Source of the DNA: Paralichthys olivaceus
Lineage: Eukaryota > Chordata > Actinopteri > Pleuronectiformes > Paralichthyidae
Reading direction: 5' to 3'
DNA: 64,000 nucleotides
Assembly: GCF_024713975.1 (NCBI RefSeq)
Contig: NC_091107.1
Span: 11,955,501-12,019,500 of the forward strand
Below are positions 11,981 to 22,490 of this stretch, in pieces. The notes under the pieces were generated by a model that worked only from the letters and a program-made list of their open reading frames with translations, did no database searches and was not told the origin of the DNA. The position numbers and the translations under genes were made by a program. How positions within the stretch are numbered: position 1 is the first letter of the stretch; every line of letters starts with the position of its first letter.

Positions 11981-12534
11981 TACACTACTGGTCAAACATC
12001 TGAGAACACCTCCAATTCTGAAACTTTACTTAGTGTAATGTTTGAGAATAGAACAAATAAAAGTCAGGGAATCTTTAATCCTGAGTTTAATCTATTTTTT
12101 GACCAATCCAGCAGCGTACTGGGGTGATCTTTTATCAGAAAAGTCTGCTGCACAAGCTCTCACAGATATGTTCCCGGTTCTGTCCAGTTTATCCCAAATC
12201 AGCTTGATGGGGTGAAGTGTGAAGACTGTGCTGGTCGTCCATCATGTTGAGACCCAGTCTAGTTTTTCCTTCATTATCTTGCTGTAAGATGAACCCCTGA
12301 CCAACGAGTCTGTCTTCCTTTGTTACTTGTTTTTTTTTCACTGCACTGATTGCAAACCTTTAAAATACTACTTCCTGCAGTCCACCATTACGCTGGAACC
12401 ACTGGAACAGGCATTGTTCTGTTAAAATGTACTTGTTTCTTTAAGTAGTTTGTTTTTTGGCGTTCTTAACCTTTTTTTTCTGCCGCAGACATTTGTTCAT
12501 TGGGTTTGTTGGAAAACTTTTGACCAGTAGTGTA
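11981..12534 (+). mobile_element. Tc1/mariner-like non-autonomous element
   Basis: Terminal inverted repeats TACACTACTGGTCAAA (11981-11996) and TTTGACCAGTAGTGTA (12519-12534) are exact complements, with TA at both ends as expected for Tc1/mariner target sites. The length is about 554 bases and no intact transposase frame is present. It lies 0.4 kb downstream of the vgf stop. Confidence 0.8.
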
Positions 12535-12733
12535 AACACACCACATACAACACAAATAAACTGTCATGTATTGTCAACAGTGTTTCGTTTTTTTTATATT
12601 TGTGTAGATAAGAAGTCATTGAACTACTTTAGTTTGACATAAAGAGAATATAAAACAAAAAAAATACAAAATTATGTTGTAAACATGGTTCTCTTACAAT
12701 GGGCACAGCAGCTTGTGAAGGTGTCAGAATGTG

Positions 12734-12735
<2 letters not shown>

Positions 12736-12832
<97 letters not shown>
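12736..12832 (+). repeat. Long (TG)n microsatellite downstream of vgf
   Basis: About 45 uninterrupted TG units followed by a short CG run. It lies 140-230 bases past the vgf stop, so it is probably transcribed as (CA)n in the vgf 3' UTR. Confidence 0.95.
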
Positions 12833-12965
12833 CATCAGGCTCATAACACATATCTCATCTCAGTCTTTTTTTTTCACCTCTCTTTCTTTTAGCTTTTCTC
12901 AAGCTACTGTATATCTACCCCACCTCTGTCTGTCCCTCTGATCTGACAAATGTCCAAAAAGTCTC

Positions 12966-14990
12966 TCAATACATTCTGCGCTTCATGTAGATCCTCTCAA
13001 TAAAGTTCTCCAGTTCCTCCTCACTGTCCAGCTGAGGCACCAGCCCGTCTTCCTCATAGTCATCTCCTGGTGTGATCTGTGGATAGTAGTACGGGGGACG
13101 CCTGCCTCTCCTTGGCGTGGTTAGGGGTTTCGGGGGAGGTAAGGGTTGGTAGGTCCGTGGGTGAGGAAGGATATAGTTAGAGATATAAGGGGTGAGAGGC
13201 AGGCGTGGTGGTGGCTGCTGCCTCCAGCCCTGTCCACGGTTCTTACCTCCAGCCCTGTGCCTGCGCCTTGGGGCCTGGAGGTCAAGTTCCTGGGGGGCGA
13301 AGAGCTGGTCTCTGGAGGGGGAGGGCTTGCCATAATATTGTGGTTTGGGGTATGGGAAATAAACAGGGTAGTATGCTCGATATGGCTTCTGGTAGTATGG
13401 GTAGGAAGGGAAGGCTAAAAACTGTTTCTGGGGTTTGTACCAATAATCAAGCTGCTTCTGAGGCTTATACCAATATTCCTGTTTGTATGACTTGACTTTG
13501 TCCTTGTGCCATTTCTTGTTGGACTTGTTGTACTTATAGGGGTTCTTCTTGGGGTTTTTTGAGGCTGTGTAGTGGTAGATAGGTGGCGCTGCCAGAGGAG
13601 GAGGTACCAGAGGCCTGAAACGAGGGGCAACAGGGTTGCTGTTGATTGGCTGTTGTTGCAGCTCTTTTCTTTTCTTCTTTTTCTCCTCCACGTCACTAAT
13701 AATCTCAATCACGTCATCAGCTGGCAGGTGCAGCTTGCTGCTGATCTCAATCAGCCTGTCGATCATTTGCTGGTCTAGGTCGTCTTCATCTGGGAGGACC
13801 TCCTCGGAGCGCTTGTCCTCGGCTGTGTTGCCCGCAGCCCCGAAGCTGCTTTTCTCACGGGGCTTCATGTAAGACTGCTGCTTCCTTCCCATGTACTGCA
13901 GCAGCATGTCAGAAGCGATGTCTGCCAGCCTCTGCTCCTCTTCTCTGGCTCGCTCCGCCTCCTCCTGCTGCCTGAGCACCTCCTGCTTCTCTGCACGTGC
14001 TCTCGCCTCCTCCTCCATGTGGGAGAGACTCTCCTCCTCTTCCTCAACCTCTTCCTCCAGCTCCTCACCCTCATCGTCAAAGTCGTCCATGAAGTTGCCC
14101 CCCTTGACGGGTTGGTTGCGGGACTGGTTTTCCTGCCAGTGCTGCTTCTTTCCGGCTCGTGCCAGCTGAGTGTTATATGCCTTGTAGCCCTTCAGTGGAG
14201 GCAGGATCTCATTATCTTGGAGACCCAAGTCAATATTTTGGAAGTAGCCTCTTATTTTGCGCTGCAGAGAGGAATCATCTCCTTGTGACGTGGAACTCAG
14301 TCTGGCTTTGTCTAAGAAACTTTCTAAATCCTTTCCTACCTCCTGCCCCTCCTCTTCATCTTTCCTTTCTTCCTCACTTACACTATCAGGTCCCACATCC
14401 TCCACAGACCACCCTGCATCCTCCTCTGACCTTGTGTTTTCATCCTCCTCCTCCCCCCTTTCCTGTAAGTCATCACCCTGAGCAGCTGTCAAATGGCCCA
14501 CAATTAGCTGTTCAATAGCCTTATCAGCCCTTCGCCCCTCTCTCTCCTCCTCCACCCCCCTGTCTCCCACTGTCTGTCCTCTCCTTATCTCACCACCCTC
14601 CAACCCTTCGATGGAGGGCAGCTCCTGACTCTGATCCTCTCTCCAGTCTCTGCTCGCCTGGATTTCACTCTCCTCCGGGTGGTCCAGGGCCTCCAAAAGA
14701 ACAGCGAGCACCTGCACAGGGTCCGTCACCTTATCTGACTGGCGATCATGACCCGGGCCCCGGCCCCGGTCCAGGGACACATTGTCGGGGCTTGAGAGAA
14801 TCTGGGGTGGGGGCGAGAGAAAGGGGGCGATGCTGTCCTCTTTGTGGTCTGTCCGGGTGCGCCCCTCCACCCCTCCCTCGCCTCCTTCACCCCGCACAGG
14901 GGCGGTGCCAACCAGCTGTGGAGTGACAATGAGCAGGACCAATAGGATGAGGTGGGCTGTGGAAGGGGCGTGATGACAGGTCATGACCAT
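12966..14990 (-). CDS. vgf: VGF nerve growth factor inducible (neurosecretory prohormone)
   Basis: One uninterrupted 674-residue frame, as expected for vgf, whose coding region lies in a single exon. VGF is a granin-like precursor sorted to dense-core vesicles of neurons and endocrine cells and cut into bioactive peptides. Residues 1-30 form a signal peptide with a hydrophobic core (LILLVLLIV). Matches to mammalian VGF as I know it: DPVQVLAVLLEALD at 90-103, EEQRLADIASDMLLQYM at 351-367, an AEDKRSEE cleavage region at about 390-397, the LIEISSKLHLPADDV block at 413-427, RTYQP at 612-616 (position of the TLQP peptide start) and the end EELENFIERIYMKRR. Glu-rich stretches (about 145-225 and 305-355) and basic sites (KK 281, KR 393, KKKKRK 437-442, RRR 575, RR 628, KRR 670) fit convertase processing. 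Residues about 480-560 are unusually rich in Tyr, Lys and Pro. The mRNA begins upstream; an acceptor (CAG) lies 29 bases before the ATG. Confidence 0.95.
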   Translation of the reverse strand: MVMTCHHAPSTAHLILLVLLIVTPQLVGTAPVRGEGGEGGVEGRTRTDHKEDSIAPFLSPPPQILSSPDNVSLDRGRGPGHDRQSDKVTDPVQVLAVLLEALDHPEESEIQASRDWREDQSQELPSIEGLEGGEIRRGQTVGDRGVEEEREGRRADKAIEQLIVGHLTAAQGDDLQERGEEEDENTRSEEDAGWSVEDVGPDSVSEEERKDEEEGQEVGKDLESFLDKARLSSTSQGDDSSLQRKIRGYFQNIDLGLQDNEILPPLKGYKAYNTQLARAGKKQHWQENQSRNQPVKGGNFMDDFDDEGEELEEEVEEEEESLSHMEEEARARAEKQEVLRQQEEAERAREEEQRLADIASDMLLQYMGRKQQSYMKPREKSSFGAAGNTAEDKRSEEVLPDEDDLDQQMIDRLIEISSKLHLPADDVIEIISDVEEKKKKRKELQQQPINSNPVAPRFRPLVPPPLAAPPIYHYTASKNPKKNPYKYNKSNKKWHKDKVKSYKQEYWYKPQKQLDYWYKPQKQFLAFPSYPYYQKPYRAYYPVYFPYPKPQYYGKPSPSRDQLFAPQELDLQAPRRRHRAGGKNRGQGWRQQPPPRLPLTPYISNYILPHPRTYQPLPPPKPLTTPRRGRRPPYYYPQITPGDDYEEDGLVPQLDSEEELENFIERIYMKRRMY

Positions 14991-15021
14991 GCAGAACTGG
15001 CAGGAGGGAGGTTAAGCACCT

Positions 15022-17066
15022 GAAGAAGAAGAAGAAGAGAAGGCAGAGGGGGGGAGACAAAAGACATGAGAAATGATTCATACATCATTCGTTCAGGTTT
15101 TTTCTGAAATAACTGGGATTTTTATTTATGATATGAGGCAATCTGGATCATTGAAATATACAGTTTTTAGTGAGAAGGCCAATCTAAAATATAGAATGAT
15201 GATGCATAAATGCTTCACTTACATTAAATCACACACAATGAAATATCCTCTAGATGACCAGTCTCTAATTTGTCAACAATATATTTTCACCTCGAGGCAA
15301 CCGAACAAAAGCACTTAGCACTGTGAGCAATTTAAACGAACACACGTTTGAGGACAATGCGCGCACCCAAAGGCAATCTAATGAGCCGTGCCAAATGCAA
15401 CAACGAAAGTTTCGCGCTTCTCCTTCTCTTCTTACTTTACAAATATTTTTACTCTAAATGTCTTTAATGGAAAATCAAATTCTAGTGTTGTAGTATTTGT
15501 TTCAATGTAATTTCCCCCCATTGCAGTGTACTCTCAGCGCATGTGGAACAGAGATGGACGTATATGATCTGACCACAAAAACCAGACGTGATTGTTTCGA
15601 TATTTACTGCATGAATCCCCCGTGTCTGCCAAGGGAAGGGAATCATTTGCATGCAGAAAATTGCTCTCCGATCCTGAACATTAGCCATTTTTTGTCTGTA
15701 GTCGTGCGTCAACCCAGTCATTATCTCTCCAGCCTGCATTTGAATTGATTGAGAAAAATACTGTTCTGCTTTTGTCTTCTGATGAGATTTAACAAAAAGA
15801 ACAGTGAAGTAGTCAAGAAATGCACGTTAATGAATTTCATTTTCAGTCTAATTCTCTGGTATATCAAAAAAAAGCCTCACCTCTTTCTCCAAGTCAACCC
15901 AAGCAAAACGCGCGCACCTGCCATTTTAAGCGTCTCTTTCTTAAACAGACAAAAAGGAAAACACAAACTGCTCCGACGTTTGAGGTCAGCTAGGATTTCT
16001 GTGGTATTCCAAGCATCACAGCGATGTGAACGGGAAACAGCAATGAAAAAGAGACGGCGCGCACGGGGAAGTCATGCGTAAAGCCGGTGGCTGCGGTTGA
16101 GTTATTTAACCCTGCGGTCCCTGAGTGGTCCATCCAAATTGTAAATGAGCTGGATGTTACATTTCAGGGGGGATGAAGCCGCTTTTTTTCAGAAGGGACC
16201 GAGGAGCAGTCAGTGAGAAACGCGTCTTTGTGTCCTTGTGTGGTGGGAGCATGTTTCTCCTCGGTGGCAGTGGTGGAATGCAGACGAGCGCAAATTTGGG
16301 CATCTCAGGGAGCAGCGCAAAATATCACATTTTTACAAACCGGAGCAGGAAGGTGGGAAACGAAACAAATCCTCTTAATAAGATAACCAACTTGCAGTTC
16401 ATGACTGAGACTCTAATTTAATTAGAATTTAATAGCCGGAAAAGGATTCTTCAGATCTTAATGTGGCTTAAAAAGAGATTTTTTTCTTACATTTACGTGT
16501 GATGAAAAAATCTCGACATTTTACAGGAGCTACTGAGCAGCAGCTGCACACAGAAATATTTATTAAATATAATTGTCTGCGCTTTGTAGTGGCAGAATTC
16601 TTCAGCCCATCAAAATAAGCAGGAAATCACGGATTATTTTCATATTTTTTACACATTAATTATTTCAGTACAAGCCTTAATACATTTATTTACATGTTCA
16701 TAAATTTGTATTTTTTTTTATTTTGGGGGAAAAAACATGAGACATAAATGATTGGCTATTTATACAAGATCATTTGTTATTATCTAAAGTTTAAAAATGT
16801 ATTTCGTTTTACTTGATGATAGAGAAGTCACATAGAAACAGTCCTGGTTCACATCACTACCTTATGATCACACCACCATCAGCTGCAGAGAAATGATCAA
16901 TTATCATGATAAAGTTGAGATTTTATTTTTTTTTATTAAAAAATCTTCCACACACAAAAAATCTATATAAACTACATAAAAGACACAAAGTAAAAACATG
17001 TCTGCATCAATCTTATCAGGAACATTTGATGAATAATATGAGAATAAGAGATTTCGTCCCACTTAC
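15022..17066 (-). other. Presumed vgf intron 1
   Basis: About 2 kb between the two vgf exons. I see no open coding exon and no clear repeat; the higher-coordinate half is AT-rich (about 16480-16960). Confidence 0.5.
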
Positions 17067-17395
17067 CTGGGGTCCCACTTTGGGGGTGGGGAAGTGGTGA
17101 AACTCACAGCGCGGGTAAAGCCAAGATAATTTTTCATGAATAGCGGATCACCTGAGAGAATGTCTTGTCTTTTTTCTTTTCTCCACCTCTCTCTCTTTCT
17201 CTCTGTCTGTCTCTCCGTCTCTCTCTCTTCAGCTTGTGACCAACATGAAGAAGAGGAAGAAAAAAAAAAGAAAACACGCAGACACACACGCACACACACT
17301 GGCGCTTCTTTATTTCAGCTGTGTGCTGTGTTTGTATGTGGCAGCAGCAGCAGCAGCAGCAGTGGCTCTAATGTGCAATTGAGTGAATGTTTTCA
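17067..17395 (-). other. vgf: Probable non-coding first exon of vgf
   Basis: Inferred 5' UTR exon. It would start about 25-30 bases past the TATA box and end at a perfect donor CCAG/GTAAGT (donor GT at 17065-17066). The matching acceptor, a TTC-rich tract ending CAG, is at 15020-15021, so the intron is about 2.05 kb and the coding exon would carry 29 bases of 5' UTR. A shorter exon ending at another CAG/GTGATC donor near 17154 is possible. The exon carries a CAG/CTG repeat (17341-17362) and short upstream ATGs. Confidence 0.55.
17341..17362 (+). repeat. (CAG)7 repeat in the presumed vgf 5' exon
   Basis: Seven CAG units on the plus strand, so CTG in the vgf transcript. Confidence 0.9.
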
Positions 17396-17412
17396 GCACC
17401 ACGGCCAGCGCA
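17392..17412 (+). promoter_or_regulatory. RE1/NRSE element (REST/NRSF binding site) at the vgf start site
   Basis: The 21 bases TTCAGCACCACGGCCAGCGC plus A match the canonical RE1 (TTCAGCACCACGGACAGCGC plus C) except at position 14 and the last base. The site lies between the TATA box and the predicted start of vgf. REST silences neuronal genes in non-neuronal cells, and VGF is a neuron/endocrine-specific gene. Confidence 0.85.
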
Positions 17413-17500
17413 ACTTTATTGTATATACCCTCACCGGACCACGTGATCACCCCCCCCACCCCCCCACCCCACCCCCCAGCTGCAGGCACTGCTGACGTCA
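17413..17500 (-). promoter_or_regulatory. vgf: vgf core promoter: TATA box, E-box, C/G-rich tract, CRE
   Basis: Read on the minus strand: a perfect CRE TGACGTCA (17493-17500), then a G-rich run complementary to the C-run at about 17452-17477, a CACGTG E-box (17440-17445) and a TATATA box (17422-17427). Mammalian VGF promoters are known to have a TATA box and a CRE that mediates cAMP and neurotrophin induction, so the same logic is probably kept in fish. The predicted start of transcription is near 17395. Confidence 0.72.
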
Positions 17501-18578
17501 CTTCCATTGATAAGAATGTTGGTGTGGTGGAGATGGCACCGTGAGTCTAGGCTGGCCCCAGCTGATGAATGAACGGAAATGGCATGAATGAAATAGTACT
17601 TTTCCCTCAATGAAAAGAGAAAATTGTAGAGATAGAGCTGGTACGCCGCCATTTTCCTCCTCCCCGTATTAAAGGTTAGCGTGCTGCTGCTTCTTCAACG
17701 CCCCCCCATCCCTGTTGCTTCCTTCCTTTGCTCAGATTCAGGGGCACGAAAAAATACAGAGTGACCCTCCCCTCGCAGGCTATCAATTAGGATCATTTGG
17801 TGACGCGCTCCCCAAGAATGAGTGACTGGCATCTGCAGACAGAAAAGTGGCGTTTCACTCCGGAGGCCGTTTTTTTCCCCCACAACAGTGGTTGTTACAG
17901 GCTTTTGTCCATGGTGCCCCCCTTCCCCCGGCCCTCTGTGCTGGCTTCATGGCTCACGGACCACGGGAGCGGCCGTGCTCTGCTGATCAATGTTTGCTCA
18001 ATTTCCAGGGATTGCACAATTTTCCACTGGCCGTCTCGCATCACTTCTGGCTGCCCTCCATCTGTCAGCACCACATTGTTCTCTTAACGCGGCCTCTCAT
18101 CGCTAATCATCGTGTCATCACAGAGACACAATACAACAGTCTATAATAGGGCCGCAAAACACATGCTCGAGCAGTGCGTGATGATTTAATGCAGGGCTTA
18201 AGATGAATCCCTGGAATGATAAAGTGGGTAAGACTTTATGTGATTAGTTAATCAATCGACAGTTGCTTCGTGCTTTAATTCATATGCTGCCATATTTGCT
18301 GGAGTGCAGTTACGTGCATATAAGAACATTGCATTTAACAGAGAACACTCTTCTCATGAAGATTTGAGCCTGGTCTTCTTTATGCCGCATTTCCGAGTTA
18401 CAGTATAGAGGATGAGGAATATCTTAATAATCCATCTTTCATTGTGGAAGTGAGTGTTGAAAGCAGAGCACTGGAATCCAAAACATTGCTCAAGTACCAG
18501 TTAATAAATAAGGGGAAACATGTTGAAGCATATGTCAACAGTTTGCGTTGCAGTGAAGTGAGAAGCAATAACTGGATG
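17501..18578. other. Upstream of vgf: unique sequence with candidate regulatory segment
   Basis: No coding exon seen. A GCCGCCATTTTCC word near 17645-17657 looks like a YY1 site. The stretch at about 17780-18130 is of balanced composition and free of repeats, unlike the AT-rich surroundings; it may be a conserved non-coding element. Confidence 0.3.
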
Positions 18579-18810
18579 TTAATGTCGTGTCAGGAATCTG
18601 AGCTTGACTTCGTCAATGTTACTCAGAGTGTTGAGGTGTTGGGTTCTGTAGCAGCATGTAGGAGATTACTTATGGTTTACTTAAAAGTTTACTTATTAAA
18701 TTTAGTTTATTCCAGCTATGGGGCCTATGTGCTGAGTAAAATAACTGTGACTTAGCATTCATTGATTGATGATGACAATTCCTAAAAGTGACCGACAGAA
18801 ATTCATGATA
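18579..18810 (+). repeat. Local direct duplication, left copy
   Basis: Shares 'aatgt-gtgtcaggaatctga', 'aggagatta', 'tattccagcta-gg', 'cattgattgatgat' and 'attcatgatac' in the same order with the right copy at 19199-19400. Confidence 0.7.
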
Positions 18811-18820
18811 CATCCTATGC

Positions 18821-19194
18821 TAGGGTCGGTAATCCTGGAAAAGCTAGCAAGAGTAGGTTGCGCTTCGAAATATGCAACTGATACGTCTCACCCCCTCCCT
18901 TCGACCCTCTCGTCAAAGCTACGCACATGAAGGCACACTGCCCGACAACTGCAGGAAGACTCGCTCGAAAACTTCTGGCTATCGTCTCTGCTTCAGCGAT
19001 GTCTGTCTCTCCGGTTTGTGACTGATGCTCAGTGAACACAGGCAAAGAGGTTACAGGCAGGTACATCAGCGAATCACGATCAGTCGTGTTTATTACAGTC
19101 CAGCGACGACTTTCTTTATTGATGGCTATCAGGACGAGAAGAGGATTACAACAAATAGGATAACAAGTGCTTCAGATACAAATCACCAACCCTA
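18821..19194. mobile_element. Small inverted-repeat element (MITE-like)
   Basis: The left end TAGGGTCGGTAATCCTGG and the complement of the right end (TAGGGTTGGTGATTTG) share TAGGGTYGGTRAT. The element is about 374 bases with no coding capacity. The superfamily could not be decided and the target duplication is unclear. Confidence 0.5.
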
Positions 19195-19198
19195 TCTT

Positions 19199-19400
19199 TA
19201 ATGTTGTGTCAGGAATCTGATCATCAGGAGATTACATGTGGTTACCAGTGTAATTCATTCCAGCTACGGAGGCATATTTACAGAATTAAGTAACTGAGTT
19301 AACATCCATTGATTGATGATTAATTAAATACCAACTAATTGAATAAACCCACAGTGACATGACTGTTCCTAATAGGGATCAACAGGAATTCATGATACAG
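19199..19400 (+). repeat. Local direct duplication, right copy
   Basis: The partner of 18579-18810. It has about 40 extra bases inside and lacks about 60 bases near its start. Confidence 0.7.
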
Positions 19401-22227
19401 CTTAACGATGTGAATTCTAACCTCTATGATAAAGTGTTAACTACAAATCAATGCATGTGCACCTACACTACATATTATACTGTACTGCTGGCAAATAGCT
19501 TTCTCTTAATGATTAGTTTTATGATCACTATCAATGACAAGTGAAGGAGAAAAACTTGTGGAAGTGAAATAAGTCCAGACGGAGGTTTGAAACCTCCCTC
19601 GTCCTAGAGGTTTGCTGAAGTAAATAACTCTGGGGTGCAGGGGGGAAGCTTTGATTGCATGATCCACTCATGTGCACTCACCTGTGCCCTTTCTTCAACT
19701 TCCCTTCCACTGTATTTACTATAACATAACAACAACTTCCACTGCCAACCAGTCGGTGCCAAGGTCTGCTGTAACGTAGCATGTTCTAAAGCACGGTTCA
19801 AGGGCTAATAAATAAATATGCGTTTATGTCTGGCATTCGGCCTTCTTGTTGTACTAAAGCTCAAGCTGCTGTGGTATTCCTGTGCTGGGCAACGTGGAAA
19901 GAAGCTGATTCACAATTTTAAAGCCAAGCTCAGCTCCGCTCAATTCATTTGTCAATGCCAGGCCTCCCTCTGGCCTTATGTGCCACTAAATTCAGCTGTC
20001 AGTCCTCATACGGGTTTGTTTCTCACTGCATTTCTATTTTCACACTTTTATTTCCGGGGGTGTGTGTGTGAGCATATGTCTATTGCTGTGTTTTCTTTGC
20101 ATTTGTGTGTGTGTTAGAGTGGTGGAACTAGGGTTTTCCTAAATCAGGGACCACATTTACACAGAGGGGCCAATTTTATGTCCAGCGTACAATTGTCTTA
20201 TTCGGGAAGGTGCACATTTGAGTCATTCCTTGTGTACTGTTAGCTCCAAAGCTTTGGGCAAAGCCACACATCATTTATCCTTAGTATTGTTCATAAGTAA
20301 CTAGTTTTCATTTTTTAAAAGACTACTGACAGGGCCAATAAGATTTCAGCTCTGCCTGGCACCTCCTGTCCCCGCCCCTAGATCTGTCCCTTGTGTTAAT
20401 AACTGTTCAGTTGACCACAGACAGGGATGCTATATTATCTGTGAAGTCCTAAGATTAATGGGGTTGCTGTGGAGATCTGAGTCAAACAAGGCCAACGTTA
20501 ATACATGATTATTTTGTGGCTGATTCAAAATGTCATGCTCCGCCGATGGGAACATTCAATTTCTGATATCTCTTACTTGACTAAAGAAACAATGTTCGGA
20601 CGAACATAAGAGGATTTAATTATGTCAAAGACAAACTAAAATAAACTCCTAGTCACACTGCAGCTATGATACACTTGCTCCCTCCCTACCTGGAAACTAA
20701 AATGGTGCTTTGTTTCTGTTCTGAGGCCGGGCTCGACTTGGTCTCTGTGTGCAAATATGTGTTTTGTGTTTGCAGACGAGATATGCACATCAAATGAAGT
20801 TGTAATTTGTTGCGATGGCTTGAGGCACCATATAACCTCTGTTTGATTAGATTTTGTGCAAGGGACTGTTTGCTGCAGAATGCAGAGTGTTTGCAAGGCA
20901 GTCATGTTATTGTGTGTGTGTTTTTGTGTCCGTGTGGAAATGCTTGATGGCAGCAGCAGGCTCGGAGAGGTAAGCATGAAGCCGGAGGGCAGATGCTGAT
21001 ATAACGGTCTGGCATTATCAACTGCCACTCAGCATTAGTTGGCCCTTTACCCTCACTCCATGTTCACACCCCCGCACTGACTCACACTCCGCCGCCTGCT
21101 TGGCCACTCACAAAGATTAACACTGCTTGTATTTAATGGAATACACACAGTGGAGATCACACACACACACACACACATTAATAGTTCCATTTCTTCTTGG
21201 GTTGGGTCTCTCCCACACAAACACACTTCCCCTCTCTTACTGTAATGTACATTAGCGACAAATGAACCTCTTGGTGGAGGCTCCTGTGTGCTGTCGCTGA
21301 TGGTTCCCTGTACAAACTGCTAAGACAAGAGGCAGTGACTATATGTGGATGGCCTTCTGTTCCGTTTAATTAACTTTCTCTTTTGCAATGTTGGCTTTGG
21401 ACTGAGGAGGGCTGCGGGGTCGTCAGGCGGAGCTGGAAAAATCGACATGCTTCAAACAAGGGGAGATAGTGAATGATGAATTCCCGGGATTTTGCTGACA
21501 TTTTGGCCACAATTATGGTAATGCGGGCTGGGGATCTTTCGGCGAGTGTGCTAATGCAGCTCCCTCGCGCGGCGAAGGGGTCTCTACCTGAAAGTGATAA
21601 AATAGAGCCCATGATTAACAGAAGCTTTTCCACCCACGCCACTTTGTCAGGGGGAGGGAAGGACAAGTAATTGCACCGTAAGGTTCCTACAACACAATGC
21701 ATAGCACCCACACGATAATCTGCAGTTTCATCTGGGGTTTTTTAATAAGTTGGCTGCAAGCTACATTAACCTACACAAATGTCTCTTGTGCATGTTGTGT
21801 ATATTCAGTCCGAGGAATCAAGAATGTATGATGGTGTAATAATTAAAGGCTAATATGATTATAATTACACCGATTATGCTTTGCTTTTATTAGGGTCTCT
21901 TTCAACCATCACTCCAGCCCATTTGTCAGTGCTGAGAGACAGTAACAAGGTAAAAGTTGTCTGGGGTTTTTTTTTGCCTGGGTTCGTGAAAATGTCTATT
22001 TTCTGCACCAGAGCTCGATCAGTCTGTCTCTGTGAGTCAAGCGCTCATGTCCGTGTCAGAGGATGAAACACAGCGTTGCACAACAAAATCTGCTCCAGTC
22101 TGTGAGGCTTGTTTGGTGGTGCTGTGTTACATTGTTATTGTGTGTTTTTATAGTTCAGCTGCTCTTTACATCTGGAAAGTGTTGTGGTATAGAGAGTGAG
22201 AATGTTCTAGGTTGACATCTTCTTAAA
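19401..22227. other. Gene-free stretch with a possible conserved non-coding segment
   Basis: No exon supported. The stretch at about 20110-20400 looks like a worn repeat. The stretch at about 21430-21670 is repeat-free and of even composition, with words such as GATAAAATAG and TAATTG; it could be a regulatory element. A short (CA)n lies at about 21160-21178. Confidence 0.3.
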
Positions 22228-22490
22228 TGGTAAATGGTGTGTATTTATAAAGCGCTTTTCTAGTCTTGATCACCTCTCAAAGCGCTTCACAATGCAGTGT
22301 TGCCATTCACCCATTCACACACACATTCAGTGCATTTATGTGCAGCACTTTCTCTGTCATACATCAATCACACACTTGACCAAGGACACTTTGACAAACG
22401 GAATGGGCAATAATGGGATTGAGCCGCTGACCCTTCAGTTACTGGACGACCTGCTCCTGAGGCCCAGTCGCCCACATGTATTATTGGGCT
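22228..22490 (+). repeat. Teleost interspersed repeat ('tataaagcgcttttctagtc' family)
   Basis: Starts 'ggtgtgtatttataaagcgc', then 'caaagcgcttcacaatgcag', 'cattcacccattcacacaca', 'gaccaaggacacttt' and 'ttgagccgctgacc'. The order is that of a very common fish repeat, here degenerate. Confidence 0.75.

Noticed and set aside
12629..12941. Frames of poly-His-Thr or poly-Cys-Val
   Set aside because: Translations of the (TG)n microsatellite.
13121..14973. Several plus- and minus-frame ORFs over the vgf coding region
   Set aside because: Shadows of the 674-residue VGF frame, caused by its GC-rich, Glu-rich codons.
17063..17299. 78-codon minus-strand frame in the presumed vgf 5' exon
   Set aside because: Low-complexity Ser/Arg/Glu reading of pyrimidine-rich repeats; no family, and better explained as 5' UTR.
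21370..21711. 113-codon minus-strand frame
   Set aside because: Both strands are open and there is no splice support; more likely a non-coding conserved element than a gene.
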